A DNA stretch of 64,000 nt from Candidula unifasciata (lineage: Eukaryota > Mollusca > Gastropoda > Stylommatophora > Geomitridae), in NCBI GenBank assembly GCA_905116865.2, contig CAJHNH020002463.1, positions 1 through 64,000 on the forward strand, given 5' to 3'. The position numbers were made by a program, and so were the translations under genes. Shown here piece after piece: positions 1 through 10,401 of this stretch. Every line of letters starts with the position of its first letter. Within the stretch, counting starts at the first letter, position 1. The notes below the pieces were generated by a model, which was not told the origin of the DNA, made no database searches, and worked only from the letters and a program-made list of their open reading frames with translations.

Positions 1-292
1 TTATTTTGCAGCACAGACCCGTACATATGCACTTGGATGTATGTTAAATGTATTTTTTGTATTGACACCATGCTTTGAGAAATTACACCTTGTCAGTGTG
101 TTGTTGTCATTAATGTGCAGCACCAGCATACATTTGTAAATACCACATTTGATAGTAATACATTGTTTACTAACAGCTTGTTTGTTGTTTCACTGTTGTT
201 TGTAAATAAACGCTGATAACAGAATGCTGTCTCCTGTCTGATGTTGGGTGGGCCAAAACTGTCATTATGACATCACCGTTTTTGGCTGCACC
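1..292. other. AT-rich non-coding DNA, possible 3' UTR end
   Basis: No coding segment is visible. An AATAAA hexamer at 205-210 is followed by a TG-rich stretch (about 225-260), the arrangement of a plus-strand polyadenylation site. The window may therefore open in the 3' UTR of a gene lying to the left. This is weak, because AATAAA is common in AT-rich DNA. Confidence 0.25.
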
Positions 293-457
293 TTAACTCT
301 TTGAGTCCCAGAGGGTTTAGCATCACAGGCCCAAGGGATAGTCAAGAGAGAAGTAAAGAAGTAAAATCGGCGCATCATGCGTTCATTGGGCTTCTAGGCA
401 GTAACCTATGATGTAACCTATAACTTATGATGCGTTTCTTGGGACTCAAAGAGTTGA
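293..457. mobile_element. piggyBac-like MITE (TTAA-flanked, non-autonomous)
   Basis: The left end TTAACTCTTTGAGTCCCA (293-310) matches the reverse complement of the right end (440-457) at 17 of 18 positions. The left end carries TTAA; the right end reads TTGA. The 165-bp length, lack of coding capacity and TTAA target suggest a piggyBac-derived MITE. A second, older copy at 11524-11643 shares the interior (for example 'GTAAAATCGGCGCATC' and 'TTCATTGGGCTTCTAGG'), which shows this is a repeat family rather than a chance palindrome. Confidence 0.6.
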
Positions 458-819
458 TGTCATGTGCTTATTGCTCTTTACATCCAAGAACAATACTGGT
501 ATTTCTATCACACTTTTAAGTTTTTATTTTGAAGACTCATACTACTATACTTTGAATACAAAAGTCGCCCAGACAGTAGTTTACTTGCTGGTTATCACAG
601 AACGGCCATATGTAATGGAAATGGTGCCGTCTCCACAGTGGAGGTTGGCTGCTATACAGGGCCGACCTAATAAGGAGAATTCACTGGGGACCTTAGAAAC
701 AGTTCTTCTTATCAGAAATTCCTCTTATTCGGATAGGATTTCGAGCAAGAAATATTACCGAGGATAAAACAAATTGTTGTTCACAACAGAAGTTTACCAC
801 ATCTAAGATCGCCTGGAGC

Positions 820-1021
820 CAGTGGTTCTTGACAACCTTCCTAATGCCACAATCCTTCAGTACAATTGCTCATGTTGTGGCGACCCCCAGCCATAAAGAG
901 TTTTTCCATTGCTACTTCATAACTTCAGGGAATGTGTGTTTTCTGATGGTCTTAAGCGACCTCTGTGAAAGGGTCGTTCAACCTCCAAAGGGGTCACGAC
1001 CCCACAGGTTGAGAACCACTA
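820..1021 (+). mobile_element. SPIN-like hAT MITE
   Basis: The ends are CAGTGGTTCT (from 820) and GTTGAGAACCACTA (to 1021), an inverted pair typical of hAT elements. The flanks CCTGGAGC (812-819) and CCTTTAGC (1022-1029) agree at 6 of 8 positions, an eroded 8-bp target duplication. The interior follows the SPIN consensus as I know it: 'ACCTTCCTAATGCC', 'CTCATGTTGTGG', 'GTTGCTACTTCATAAC'-like, 'GATGGTCTTA', 'GTGAAAGGGTCGTTC' and 'CCAAAGGGGTC'. The central part is deleted, as in non-autonomous SPIN copies. SPIN transposons are reported from tetrapods, a triatomine bug and a pond snail and are credited to horizontal transfer. Family assignment is from memory of the consensus, not a search. Confidence 0.8.
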
Positions 1022-1224
1022 CCTTTAGCAGTCTTCACTGTACATCTATGGTTATGTGTGGGAATATTACACGGTGGAGCTCTTGTACAACTGTTTAGAA
1101 GCAAGGAGAGTGGTCTTTTTCCTATGCCACCCATCACTGGAACAGAACGCTTGTAGACGGCAAGGACTGACTCCTGTGGGATCATTCGACTAACCTCTCC
1201 TTGCTCTGATATGACTGATTTATA

Positions 1225-1300
1225 TCGCTGAACAGGGTTTCTAGGATTCGATCCTGATTGATTCACATCCGAATGGTGGCTCTTTAGTCTTCTTCTTGTG
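1225..1300 (+). repeat. Repeat F fragment
   Basis: The stretch includes 'CTGAACAGGGTTTCTAGGA', then 'CATCCGAATGGTGG', the core shared with copies at 19030-19215, 22600-22770 (minus) and 45640-45830. Only the core survives here. Confidence 0.5.
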
Positions 1301-1421
1301 CATTCACCCATAAATGGAGATTTGTCTTGTTGTGGTGTGGTTTACAGCTAGGCTGTGATATCTGATTTCAGCCAACTCCTGATTACATACTGCCGATTCC
1401 TGCCTTTACTATACTATTCTT

Positions 1422-1452
1422 GCGGGGGGGGGGGGGGTGGGGGGGGGGGGAG
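1422..1452. repeat. Poly-G tract
   Basis: About 30 nearly uninterrupted G residues on the plus strand, with a single T and A. This is one of many poly-G/C tracts in the window. Confidence 0.9.
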
Positions 1453-1477
1453 GGTGTCTTTGAGCCAGAGGATTTAT

Positions 1478-1640
1478 GGCCGCATGGCTAGTGCTATCAC
1501 CATGGACTGGACACGTGAAGATTTTATTTTTGCCCTCGACAGAAAAAAAAATCTCAACCTTACTGAGGATTCGAACCTGGGTCTCCCACATGACAGCCCA
1601 GCATTCTAACCATTATGGCAGCTGCTCCTCAACTCCTAAT
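1478..1640 (-). repeat. SINE-G, tRNA-derived SINE
   Basis: On the minus strand the head reads like a tRNA gene. An A-box-like TGGTTAGAATGCTGG lies at 1612-1598 and a perfect B-box GGTTCGAATCC at 1577-1567. Downstream is an A-rich linker and 'GTGATAGCACTAGCCATGCG', a block seen again in the plus-strand copy at 42255-42400. The head is too mutated to be a working tRNA. Confidence 0.65.
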
Positions 1641-1899
1641 TAGTCGCCTTTTTATATTTGGCAGTCAGTCTCTATTTTCTAGAAAGTCAGTCTCTGACTC
1701 TCTGTCAGTTGGGGGACACAGTTCTTTGTCCACAGCATGTTTTGTTTGTTATTTTCTAGAGAAAGGAAGTAATAAATTGATTCACCCTGTCCCCACAAAG
1801 ACTTATGGCTGATAGTAAGTCAGTCTTAGTTGTAATTCAGTTTCAAAGTCAATGGATCGCCCCATAATTGCTCTATTCCTGTGTGAACATCAAAAATAG

Positions 1900-2120
1900 A
1901 AGAAAGTTTCTTTTCCACGCATTTAGGCATATTGAGAATATAGGGCTAGACCTATATTTTTATAGACCAATCAACATTTGGTGGGTGATGTGGTCAGCTC
2001 ACGCCACCCACCTTTACTTCCCAGGACTGCACCTGGTAACTACTCAAGGCTGGTAGTCAAAGTCATTTTTGAAAAAAGTCCGGCTCTGTCCGGACGTGAA
2101 CCCACAATCTTTGTGCTAAC
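1900..2120 (-). repeat. SINE-C copy (reverse orientation)
   Basis: Read on the minus strand, this contains the SINE-C body: a degraded GTCGACC block, 'CAGTCCTGGGAAGTAAAGG', the 'GCTGACCACATCACCCACC' block and 'GGTCTATAAAAATATAGG'. The minus-strand head (2120-2070) retains a 'GGGTTCACGTCC' B-box-like sequence. The copy is clearly diverged. Confidence 0.65.
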
Positions 2121-2454
2121 AAAAACTTCATAAAATGCCAGTCAGTGTCCCACGTGAAAATATGAACAAACGTCTTGGGGAGGGAGAAGCCAACAGTCTG
2201 CACATGCATTAAATGCATAAGGCAACCCTCAAGATGATAAGGTCGCTAGAATTGACTCATTATCTTGTCCATATGCTTAAATGGTCATGGTTTGTTATCT
2301 GATTACTTGACTCCGAGATCTGCATTTCTATCCTCCTCTATGCCTGCCGGCTGGTTAAACCATCTACAAATGTATCATTTTGTCTTTCACTTATTCTTTT
2401 TCCGGCAAGCTTGTTGTCATTAGCCACTAAGTTTTCAAATTAGTTTTCATAGTA
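2121..2454. other. No feature recognised
   Basis: AT-rich sequence without a supportable coding region, tRNA or recognised repeat. Confidence 0.5.
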
Positions 2455-3040
2455 AATGCATAGATTGTTGATGTGGAACTTCTCTAGTAGAAGTGTGGAT
2501 TGTTGACATCCAACTTCTCTAGTAAATGTATGGATTGTTGACGTCCTTCTCTAGTTAATGTATGGATTGTTGACGTCCAACTTCTCTAGTTAATGTATGG
2601 ATTATTGAGGTGAAACTTCTCTAGTAAATATATGGATTGTTGATGTCCAGCTTCTCTAGTAAATGTATGGATTGTTGACGTCCAACTTCTCTAGTAAATG
2701 TATGGATTGTTGACGTCCAACTTCTCTTGTAAATGTATGGATTGTTGACATCCAGCTTTCTCTAGCATGTGTGGATGGTTGAAATCCAGCTTATATAACA
2801 AATGTATGCATTGTTGACATCCAACTTCTCTAGTAAATGTGTGGATTGTTGACATAAAACTTCTCTTGTAAATGTATGGATTGTTGACATCCAACTATTC
2901 TTGTAAATGTATGGATTGTTGATATCCAACTTCTCTTGTAAATGTATGGATTGTGTGTGATTCATTAACTCTTGGATTGTTGACATCCAGCTTCTCTTGT
3001 AAATGTATGGGCTGTTAACATCCAACTTCTCTAATCAATT
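2455..3040. repeat. 35-bp minisatellite, about 16 copies
   Basis: Tandem units of about 35 bp contain 'TGTATGGATTGTTGACGTCC' followed by 'AACTTCTCTAGTAA'. Units drift (GACGTCC, GACATCC, GATATCC), and one has a short unrelated insert near 2953-2970. Open frames across the array repeat the peptide 'MDVNNPYIYKRSW', but this follows from the repeat and is not evidence for a gene. Confidence 0.9.
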
Positions 3041-3313
3041 TCTTGAATTTGCCATATCAGGATTTGAACGTGTCGCCTCCAAATGATGACACCCTGCTGC
3101 AGAAACAAGTGTACAGGTAACAACAGTTCCACCTTCATGGCCAACGGGTCCCCCCCAAACCACACTCAATGTCCATCACTGTTCTTTGTGAAAAAAAAAA
3201 AAAAAGGTTACATAGACTTCTTCTTCTTCTTTCGTTCGCCTGAAATAAGTTTGTATCAGCAGTTTTGTCTCTCGTATAAATTTCACTGTCGTTGTTAGTT
3301 CATTCAGTGGTCC

Positions 3314-3830
3314 TTAGAGTTTACGTTCCACTGTTGTTCTTTCTGGCCAAAAGGTTTGCCTAAATGTGTCAAAATCGGTGCAGTCCTGGAGTACACGCTC
3401 TGCTGTCTGGGGCACATTTCCACAGGTGCACATGGCTGATACACCCATCTTGAATTTTGTGTACATGTGGTTACGTAATCGGCTGTGCCCTGTTCTGAGG
3501 CGGAGGATAATGACTTCTTCTGGTCTGTCCATAATAAAATAGTCGTCTTGTGCTGGGGCTGGTGGTTTCCTCAGCGATTTAATGATTCTTTTCTTTTGGT
3601 GGGATGTGACTGGTACATCCGGCTGCTCTTTTGTCGCACCTTCCCCTGCCATTTGACCAGCTTTCTCATTTCCAGGCACTCCACAATGAGACGGTATTAC
3701 TGCATTACGACTCTTCGCTGAAGGCTGAGTTGTGTCAGCAGTGTTTGCAATTCTGGTAGTTTCCTAGACTGGAGTCCTTCAAGTACTGATTTAGCATCTG
3801 TCAGCATTACCACATACGTTACATAGACTG
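3314..3830 (-). mobile_element. Non-LTR retrotransposon 3' end: RNase H and zinc-knuckle tail, decayed
   Basis: On the minus strand the region from about 3830 encodes an RNase H C-terminal half ('LTDAKSVLEGLQSRKLPEL', then a frame-broken 'ECLEMRKL'/'MPGNEKAGQMAGEGA' helix). A tail with 'LRTGHSRLRNHMYTKF' and the Cys-rich 'CTCGNVPQTAERVLQDC' follows, and the frame stops at 3314. The order RNase H then CxCG..T..H/R-L..C is usual at the C-terminus of RNase H-bearing non-LTR elements. The endonuclease and polymerase are absent, so this is a 5'-truncated insertion with at least one frameshift near 3680. Confidence 0.75.
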
Positions 3831-3839
3831 GAGTCTCAG

Positions 3840-5274
3840 CAAATCCAGTAGCATACACATGCCTTCAATGCATAAGGCAGCCATCAGAAGTGCCAGCACA
3901 AACAGTTCAATACCAGAAATGCAGTTCATTGACAATAGAAGCTGCAGTTAAACAGATCAGTAGTTGCACATACAATGAATTGCATAAGATACCATCATTT
4001 CTTTGTCAGCAGGCCACTCGTCATTTTCTAAATGGACATTTTACAATGCAGCAATGCTGGGCATAGCTGAAACGATTCCAAATGAAATCCTCAGCTCATT
4101 GTGTCCCGCCATGCACTTAACTCAGTAGCTGGGTGATAGAACTATATCCTTTCAGTCTACATATGGAGGAAAATGCAATGGTCAACTATTTTTCAGAATG
4201 ACCAGTCAGTTTTATAGTGTTGTACATAAAAAAATTGGGAAAAATAGAAGTGATGTACCATTTTTCACAATGGTGGCACATATGTAAATAATTTTAGATT
4301 ACCCCATCTTGTCGTTTTCTAAATTTCATACAGAATTCCTAAGGATTTCTCTGGACAGTCCCATATTATAGGGGGTTAGGCCTAGTATTAAATAAAGACT
4401 ACCCCTGACCCCTATATACTGTGGGAGGTTCGGGGAATTTCCCTACCAAATCTCGAAATCTACGAGATGGAGGTTGTCTAAAATCAAAGAACCATGGATT
4501 TTTTTTCTAATTAGAATTGGGTGTGCACAGTTATGAGCAGACTCAAAGATTAACTGCTGCTGCTTCTCCTGATGATGAGCTGCTTTACGATAAAGCAGAT
4601 GTAGGGAAAAACTCTTAAATCAAGCAGATGGTACAACATAACAGAGCATTCATATATGAAGAGGCTAGATCAGCTAGGGGTGATCAGCATACTGGACAAG
4701 TTTAAACACGCAGAGGGAAAAGAAGAGAGACTTGTAATCAGACTGTAACCTGCAACATCAATATAGGAACTTTTCATTGACTAATTAGGAAGAGGACAGA
4801 CCCAATTCTTCATTTATTCATTCAGTCATTTAAATATAATGTAGTACAGTTCGTTGGTTGATCTGTCTCCACAAAATGATTACTTGAAGGTGGCCAATGC
4901 AAGTCTTAACCTTTTGCCTACTCTTGAATCATAAATATGAGTGTATTAAAAAAACCATCCCCCGGAATATATCAAATAATGGTATGAAAAAAATGACTAA
5001 ATATGTTGAACACGAAAATACAACCAGAATTGAGTCAAAAAGCCAGTGTTTTTGCTTCAAATGTGTATTCTGTATTGGGAACATGAAATTTTACAGACAG
5101 AAACAAGATGAAACAGTTACCAATTCTCATGTGAATATATAAATAAAACAAATTTAAACACAATTTATATACAATGTGTAAAATAGCAAATATATACTCC
5201 TGAGAACTCAATGAACACTGTATATCCCAATTATAATCCTGAGGGCTCATCAGGATATTTTGGAAAAATTACTA
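3840..5274. other. No gene recognised, AT-rich
   Basis: Short open frames here have no recognisable domain and no splice-supported continuation. I see no tRNA, minisatellite or recognised repeat family. Confidence 0.5.
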
Positions 5275-5490
5275 CCTCTACATAAAATTAAAAAGGTAAA
5301 TGCGAGAGGATCAACTTCATTGCACAGAGTTTTATCCGATATGGCTCAGTCTCTCTCCGCAGAACAGCTAGCTGCCTGCCGAGAGCGTCGCACCAGGGAT
5401 CTTCGTAAAAAGTGCATTCTAGAACTGAATGAATCCACGACCTTCAGAGCGCAAGGCAAACGACTTCGGCATGGAGACCCCCATAAATTA
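5275..5490 (+). other. Unrecognised coding-like remnant
   Basis: An open stretch with balanced, charged composition encodes 'VNARGSTSLHRVLSDMAQ', then 'LSAEQLAACRERRTRDL' and 'LNESTTFRAQGKRLRHGD'. It has helical, Arg-rich character and is more GC-rich than its surroundings, which suggests past coding use. It runs without a break into a reversed SINE-C at about 5505, so its 3' end is lost. I do not recognise the family. It could be a fragment of an unknown mobile-element ORF or an exon of a dead gene. Confidence 0.3.
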
Positions 5491-5504
5491 GAAAAAATAA
5501 TTTT

Positions 5505-5750
5505 TTACAGGATCTTTTTTACAATACTGGCAGGTACTGCATATGGTGCCCTGCCCAATTTTTACAGACCAATGCGCACTCAAAAGGTGATTCGTGCATC
5601 TTTTACACTCCAGGACATTTTCTGGTTACCAATTTAAGGCTAGGTCGACCTGGCAGCCAACGTCAAATATAACAAATCTGGCTGCTGGAGCTGAACCCAT
5701 GACATTTTTGGGCTGACAGACAAGAGTCTAACTTTGGTGCTCCATATAGT
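5505..5750 (-). repeat. SINE-C copy, diverged (reverse)
   Basis: The minus strand carries the SINE-C body in order: 'GCCAGGTCGACCTAGCCTTA'-like, 'AATTGGTAACCAGAAAATG', a decayed 'GCTGACCACATC' block and 'TTGGTCTGTAAAAA' near 5560-5570. Confidence 0.5.
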
Positions 5751-5824
5751 GATGCTGAGGGTAAGACAAGACAGCTCAAATGTTAGCACACTTGACTTAC
5801 TAATACAGTAATCCAGGGGAGGTC

Positions 5825-6075
5825 GTCTTCTCTGCACTTACTTACCCAAAGTTCTGGTTGTTTGCCAACTTTTGGACTATAGTCCAGGTCAAGAACCTGA
5901 GTGTTGTGTGCAATATCCATTTCCCAGATCTGACTCAGTATGCAGACTGTTGGTTCCTTGCCTCTCAAATGGATGCACTGTGACTTTAAAGGAAACTCCC
6001 AGTGTGACTCTTTTGACATGCTTTTGGGTAGGCAGTGGGTCTATTCTTGTTTTCCCCATAATGGGGCGTAGGAGT
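5825..6075 (-). repeat. Repeat E copy (reverse)
   Basis: On the minus strand 'AAAGTCACAGTGCATCCA' and 'TTGAGAGGCAAGGAACCA' match the repeat E core (AAGTCGGAGTGCATCTG...GAGAGGCAAGGAACCAACAG). 'ACTATAGTCCAAAAGTTGG' lies at the end near 5870. Confidence 0.55.
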
Positions 6076-6364
6076 CCTCACACAAGGAATTTAGAGGTTC
6101 AATTTGCAGTAGCCTAGTACAATCCAGTACAGCTTTTGGCTCCCTCTGTCTTTATAAAATGAATACTAAACGGCAGTCACTGTATTTCTTATAATAATAT
6201 CTTCTGTATTGTTGGATCATACAAAATCAGAAAATCTGTTTTTCCTGGCATTTTTATAATGGCTCTTTGAGTCACTAGATTTAAAATCTTCATGCTGCAA
6301 GGTGGAATTAAAAACAATAAGCATATGCATATGTAGCTTGTACATTATACATTCATCGTCATCA
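6076..6364. other. No feature recognised
   Basis: AT-rich spacer between a reversed repeat E and a reversed retrotransposon tail. A short ATCGTC/ATCATC run at its right edge (about 6355-6368) is the 3' tail of the neighbouring retrotransposon. Confidence 0.5.
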
Positions 6365-6985
6365 TCAGGTGACTCGCTGACTGGCGTGAGCGATCATACC
6401 TCTCCACAATCTGAAATCTCCTTTAGCATGTATCAGTTCATGTGCTGACTTACCTCCATGCCATGCAACAAGACTGTGAAGAATTTTCTCTCGTCGTCGT
6501 CCTCTATCCCTCCTTCCGCAGATCTTTCCAGTGGTCACAACATGTTCCATTTTCCCTCCTCTCATAACATGGCCGAAAAATTATGACAGTCTCCTTCTGA
6601 TGTCTGTGATAAGTTGTCTTCGGGCTCCGCTTCTTTCACAACTCTTGGTTGCTCTTTTTGGCTGTGAAAGGTATTTTAAGCATTCTTCTGTAAAATCATC
6701 TCTAAGGCTTCAAGAAATTGTTTGGCCTGCCTACTGCCGATTGTCCAGGACTCACAGTCATATGTTAAAACTGGATGTATGTAGCAAGCAAGAATTCTCT
6801 TTCTAACTTTCAAGGACAGAGACATACTGCATAAGATGTTCTTCACTTTATAAAATGCAGTTTTTGCCTGTCCTATTCTGTTTCTTATCTCAGTAATGCA
6901 TCTTCCATCTGATGTTATCCATGTGCCCAGATACTTAAATTTCTGTACTTGTCCCAAAATAACACTATTGACTTTTATTCCATAT
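6365..6985 (-). mobile_element. RTE-like non-LTR retrotransposon, C-terminal RT tail, frameshifted
   Basis: Minus-strand conceptual pieces are 'GQVQKFKYLGTWITSDGR', 'EIRNRIGQAKTAFYKVKN' and 'HPVLTYDCESWT' (from 6985), then a shifted frame with 'GARRQLITDIRRR'. The last piece is 'MRGGKMEHVVTTGKICGRR' to 'HELIHAKGDFRLWRGMIAHA'. This is the thumb and C-terminal tail of APE-type non-LTR RTs common in invertebrates, where 'FKYLG' follows the catalytic motifs. The catalytic YxDD region is missing. The minus-strand 3' end (about 6355-6368) carries a short GATGATGACGAT run, the usual tail of this family. Other copies sit at 39255-39600 and 12112-12200. Confidence 0.8.
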
Positions 6986-7069
6986 GTATAAAAGTGTACT
7001 GGGCAAACATTTCAGACCATTTAAGCCAGCAGTTTTCAACCTGGAGGGAGAGGGGAAGTTAAAAAAAAA

Positions 7070-7138
7070 GGCGGCGGGGTGGGGGTTGGGGTGGGGGGGG
7101 GGGGGGTGTGGGGGGGGGGGGGGGGGGGGGGGGGGGGA
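7070..7138. repeat. Poly-G tract, about 60 bp
   Basis: G-runs broken by occasional T or C, on the plus strand. Potentially G-quadruplex-forming. Confidence 0.9.
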
Positions 7139-8515
7139 GAAATTCGCGAAATTTAGTGCATCTGTACTTGTAAGTTTGTTACACTACAATTCTCTTTAGT
7201 TTAATTATAAATAAAATGAAAATTTCAAAAAAATTAATACAACAAAAAAGCCAAGGATGTTTGTGTTTTTATGAGCAGTCTGTACCTCTATATTAAAAAT
7301 CTCCTTAAGAGAATAATGTGTGCATTTATTAAAGATTTTGGCCACAATCTGACCAAAGTGTATCTCCATTCTTTCTGTGTCACCTCTCTTTGATCTCTTT
7401 TTAATCACAACTTTTCTTTACATTGGGAGTGAGTAGTTCTTTCCACATATTAAGGGGGCACCACACAAAAAAGGCGGAAAAAAACCCCCATTTATTTAAA
7501 CCAGAAATAGTTACATGTACATGTTTTGAAAAACCACCAAGAAATAGGAAATGTGGCAGTGTTAATGAATATGACAGGATTATTTGCCAATTGTTTTTTG
7601 CAAAGTATCAAAATATCATTGGTAAACAGTTTTTCACATTAAAAAATTTTTTTTTACATAAAGCAGCATGAGTTTCACCAGGCCACAACACAGACAAACC
7701 ACACTGACAATATCTGTACTAACAAGAAATTTAGATTAACTTTCCTTGAGATACAAGATTTCAGAGGCGAAAAGTGTTTTCAGCAGAGATAAATGGCAGT
7801 GGCAGAAGATTAATGTATTCGCAAGGATACCAAACTAAATAACAACCTGGCCCATCTTCTTTGTTGGGCAACTACAGGTGTTCTTAACAATGTCACAACT
7901 TCAGATCAACACACACACTCATGCAGAATCCTAAGACATACACTAGAATTAACAGTAAGTGAAATCCTAGGAGGTAAGAGTGGCTGACACGATTTAAAGA
8001 TAAAGGTCCTTTTCTTTCACTTTACATGAAATAAACATCCCAAATTTGGCCTTCAGCTATCTTCTGGACTGCTCACATGCATCATGAAACAGGCATAATA
8101 ATATTTAATCACATTTAGAAAAAAACACAGTTTAATAAATAAGTGGAAGGTTTACTCTATTTTTACTTGTTTACAGTCTTTATTAAAATGCTGAGACACA
8201 CATTTATCGCAGTTATTGCCAGCAACATTTTTAGAAAGTAAATTTTTTGATTTCATCTGCAACTGACCATAGATGGATTCCAATGTTTGAAGCACAAGTA
8301 CAGACCACAGAATGCACCCTTCTGCGGCTGAAGCTCTGAAACTGTTTCAGTCAGAGGCTTGTAATTCTGATCATGATAAGGAAAAACATAAATGATTGGG
8401 AAAGTGATTTAGTTTGTAAATTTACACCAACGGCAGCTGAGCGGTCAGCTGTTAGAGAATCTATCAGTTCTGTGAGTCTGATACAGAGAATGTTCTATTG
8501 CTATTTTGCTTTCAT
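7139..8515. other. No gene recognised
   Basis: AT-rich. Short frames lack domains. No SINE head, TIR pair or minisatellite was noticed. Confidence 0.5.
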
Positions 8516-8519
8516 GTGG

Positions 8520-8626
8520 AAAAAAAAAAAAAAGGTGGGGGGGGGGGGGGGTGTAAAAGAAGGAAAGTAGTGCCCCCCCCCCCCCCCCCCCCCCCCACCA
8601 CCCCACCCCCCCCCCCACCCCCCCCG

Positions 8627-8696
<70 letters not shown>

Positions 8697-8700
8697 AAAA
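8520..8700. repeat. Homopolymer block: A-run, G-run, ~120 bp C-run, A-run
   Basis: An A13 run, then about 18 G with one T, a short unique linker (8552-8573), about 113 bp of almost pure C with a few A/G interruptions, and A14. A G-run facing a C-run could fold. Such blocks are also places where assemblies go wrong. Confidence 0.9.
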
Positions 8701-9510
8701 CCAACAACAGGAAACTAAATAAACTTTTAAGTGTTACTTTCATATTTTGATACTCACTGCTCTTGTGGCAGGAAAACTCAAAAGTGAAGAATTATTTTGC
8801 AAAATGTCATCCTTGTAAACATAACACATGCAGATTTTTTCCTTTTTTTGTGTGTGTCACTAAAAACAAGAGCTTTAAACACTGATAGATTCAAATTCAT
8901 TCCTCTTTAAAAAAAATATATATGTGAAAGGATAAGTATTATATTTTATTTTATATTGCCTTTATTTTACCCCACTCCCTCTGCCATTATTTAAAGGCAA
9001 ATTAATGCGAGCCATCATCATCCTTTGTGTGCTGTTAGACGTCACATAGGGCTCGTGTCCAATACATTCACTCCGCGCTACTGCATGCAACTTTCTGAAT
9101 TTCTGACATGGAGTTCAGCCCAGCAATTTTTGCCTCTCGTAATAAGGTTCTACTTAATGCTTCCCTTGAACATCCTTCTTTTTTCTCAGACCCTTTTTTC
9201 CCCCCATTTCAGCACCTGTTCCGTAATTCTCTGCTCATTTTGTCTCACAGTATGCTCAGTATATCTCCATCTTCTTTGTAAAAAAATCATGGGTCTGAAA
9301 AAGGTATTATACTGAACACGGCATTTATCTGTTACAATAATATGTGTTATATATCGTGATATGGTAAACCTGGAATAGCTAATATACTAAACGTGGAATG
9401 GTGGTTTACTAAAAAAGTTTTATTTAACATAATCATAAAGTAATATTAATTTAAAAACTATTTAAAGTCATACATTCCCTTATAAATTTAATTGCTAAAT
9501 AAATTTAATT
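8701..9510. other. No gene recognised
   Basis: AT-rich unique-looking sequence. A plus-strand frame at 9025-9315 is a run of hydrophobic residues without any recognisable domain or splice signals; I do not call it. Confidence 0.45.
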
Positions 9511-9514
9511 TTGA

Positions 9515-9862
9515 ATGAATGAATAAAATCAAGAATTGACATCCCTGCATTTAGGACATTCCCACATATTCTCCGTCTCTTTCTTTAGTAGCCAATGAGG
9601 AATCAATATGCTAATAGTAGATGTTGCAACCTGATTAAGTGTCTATGCTGAATATCTTCCAGATCCTCTACTAGCCCCTGGCTAAATTAGTCTATGAATG
9701 CATGGATGCTTGGTCTGTTCTGTTGCACTATCTTCGTGATCCCTGAGAGCCTTCACCACTTCTGCTTTATCAAAACGTAGCTCACTACATAGAGAAGTGG
9801 CAGCAGCCAATTTAACAGCTTGCTCATTACCCCGCACACCAGAATAACTTGGAACCATCACC
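9515..9862 (-). mobile_element. Non-LTR retrotransposon 3' end with RNase H terminus and CPxC tail
   Basis: The minus strand from about 9862 reads 'VPSYSGVRGNEQAVKLAAAT', the C-terminal helix of RNase H (normally a W-V-P-x-H-x-G-x-x-G-N-E-x-A-D pattern). 'LRFDKAEVVKALRDHE' follows, then a decayed spacer and a terminal 'ENMWECPKCRDVNS' with stop. The AT-rich tail 'TTTTATTCATTC' ends it near 9515. A very short 3' fragment of the same family, with the same CPxC terminus, was inserted beside the glycosyltransferase gene (about 12856-12941). Confidence 0.7.
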
Positions 9863-9874
9863 AGACAGCTAACA

Positions 9875-10190
9875 TTGTAAGAAAACTAGCAGAAACATCT
9901 AGTGGAAACATCATGTACAAAGCTAGTGGAAACATCCTGTAAAAAGCTAGTGGAAATATGTACAAAGCTAGTGGAAATATGTACAAAGCTAGTGGAACAC
10001 ATCATGTAGAAAGCTAGTGGAAACATAATTAGTAAACAAGTTGAAACAGTTAGAAAACTACTGGAAACATCACTTATAAAGATAGACGAAATGTGTAAAA
10101 AGCTAGTGGAAACGCCATGAAGAAAACTAGTTGAAATATGTAGAAAGCTGGCAGAAATATGTTAAAAGACAGTAGCAACATCACTGCCAG
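9875..10190. repeat. Minisatellite, 20-24 bp units
   Basis: Imperfect tandem units built on 'AAGCTAGTGGAAACATCATG', about 14 copies with lengths varying between about 18 and 26 bp ('AAGCTAGTGGAAATATGTAC' is a short variant). Confidence 0.85.
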
Positions 10191-10235
10191 ACTGAAGAAA
10201 GAAAGTGTATGGACAATATAATGCCACCCATTTTT

Positions 10236-10401
10236 GACTTACAAGAACATTTCTTAGTATCTAGTTCTGCTGGGATGACTCACAAGAACATTTCTTAATA
10301 TCTAATTCTGCTGGGATGACTTACAAGAACATTTCTTAATATCTAATTCTGCTGGGATGACTTACAAGAACATTTCTTAGTATCTTATTCTGGCTGGGAT
10401 G
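10236..10401. repeat. 41-bp minisatellite, 4 copies
   Basis: Unit starts fall at 10236, 10277, 10318 and 10359, exactly 41 bp apart. Each begins GACT(T/C)ACAAGAACATTTCTTA. Copies are nearly identical, so the expansion is recent compared with the neighbouring minisatellite. Confidence 0.9.

Noticed and set aside
2455..3040. Possible CRISPR array
   Set aside because: Units are contiguous tandem repeats without unique spacers, in a eukaryotic context.
5230..5260. Hammerhead ribozyme core (CTGATGAGCCC on the minus strand)
   Set aside because: The sequence after stem II lacks GAAA and the needed complementary stems.
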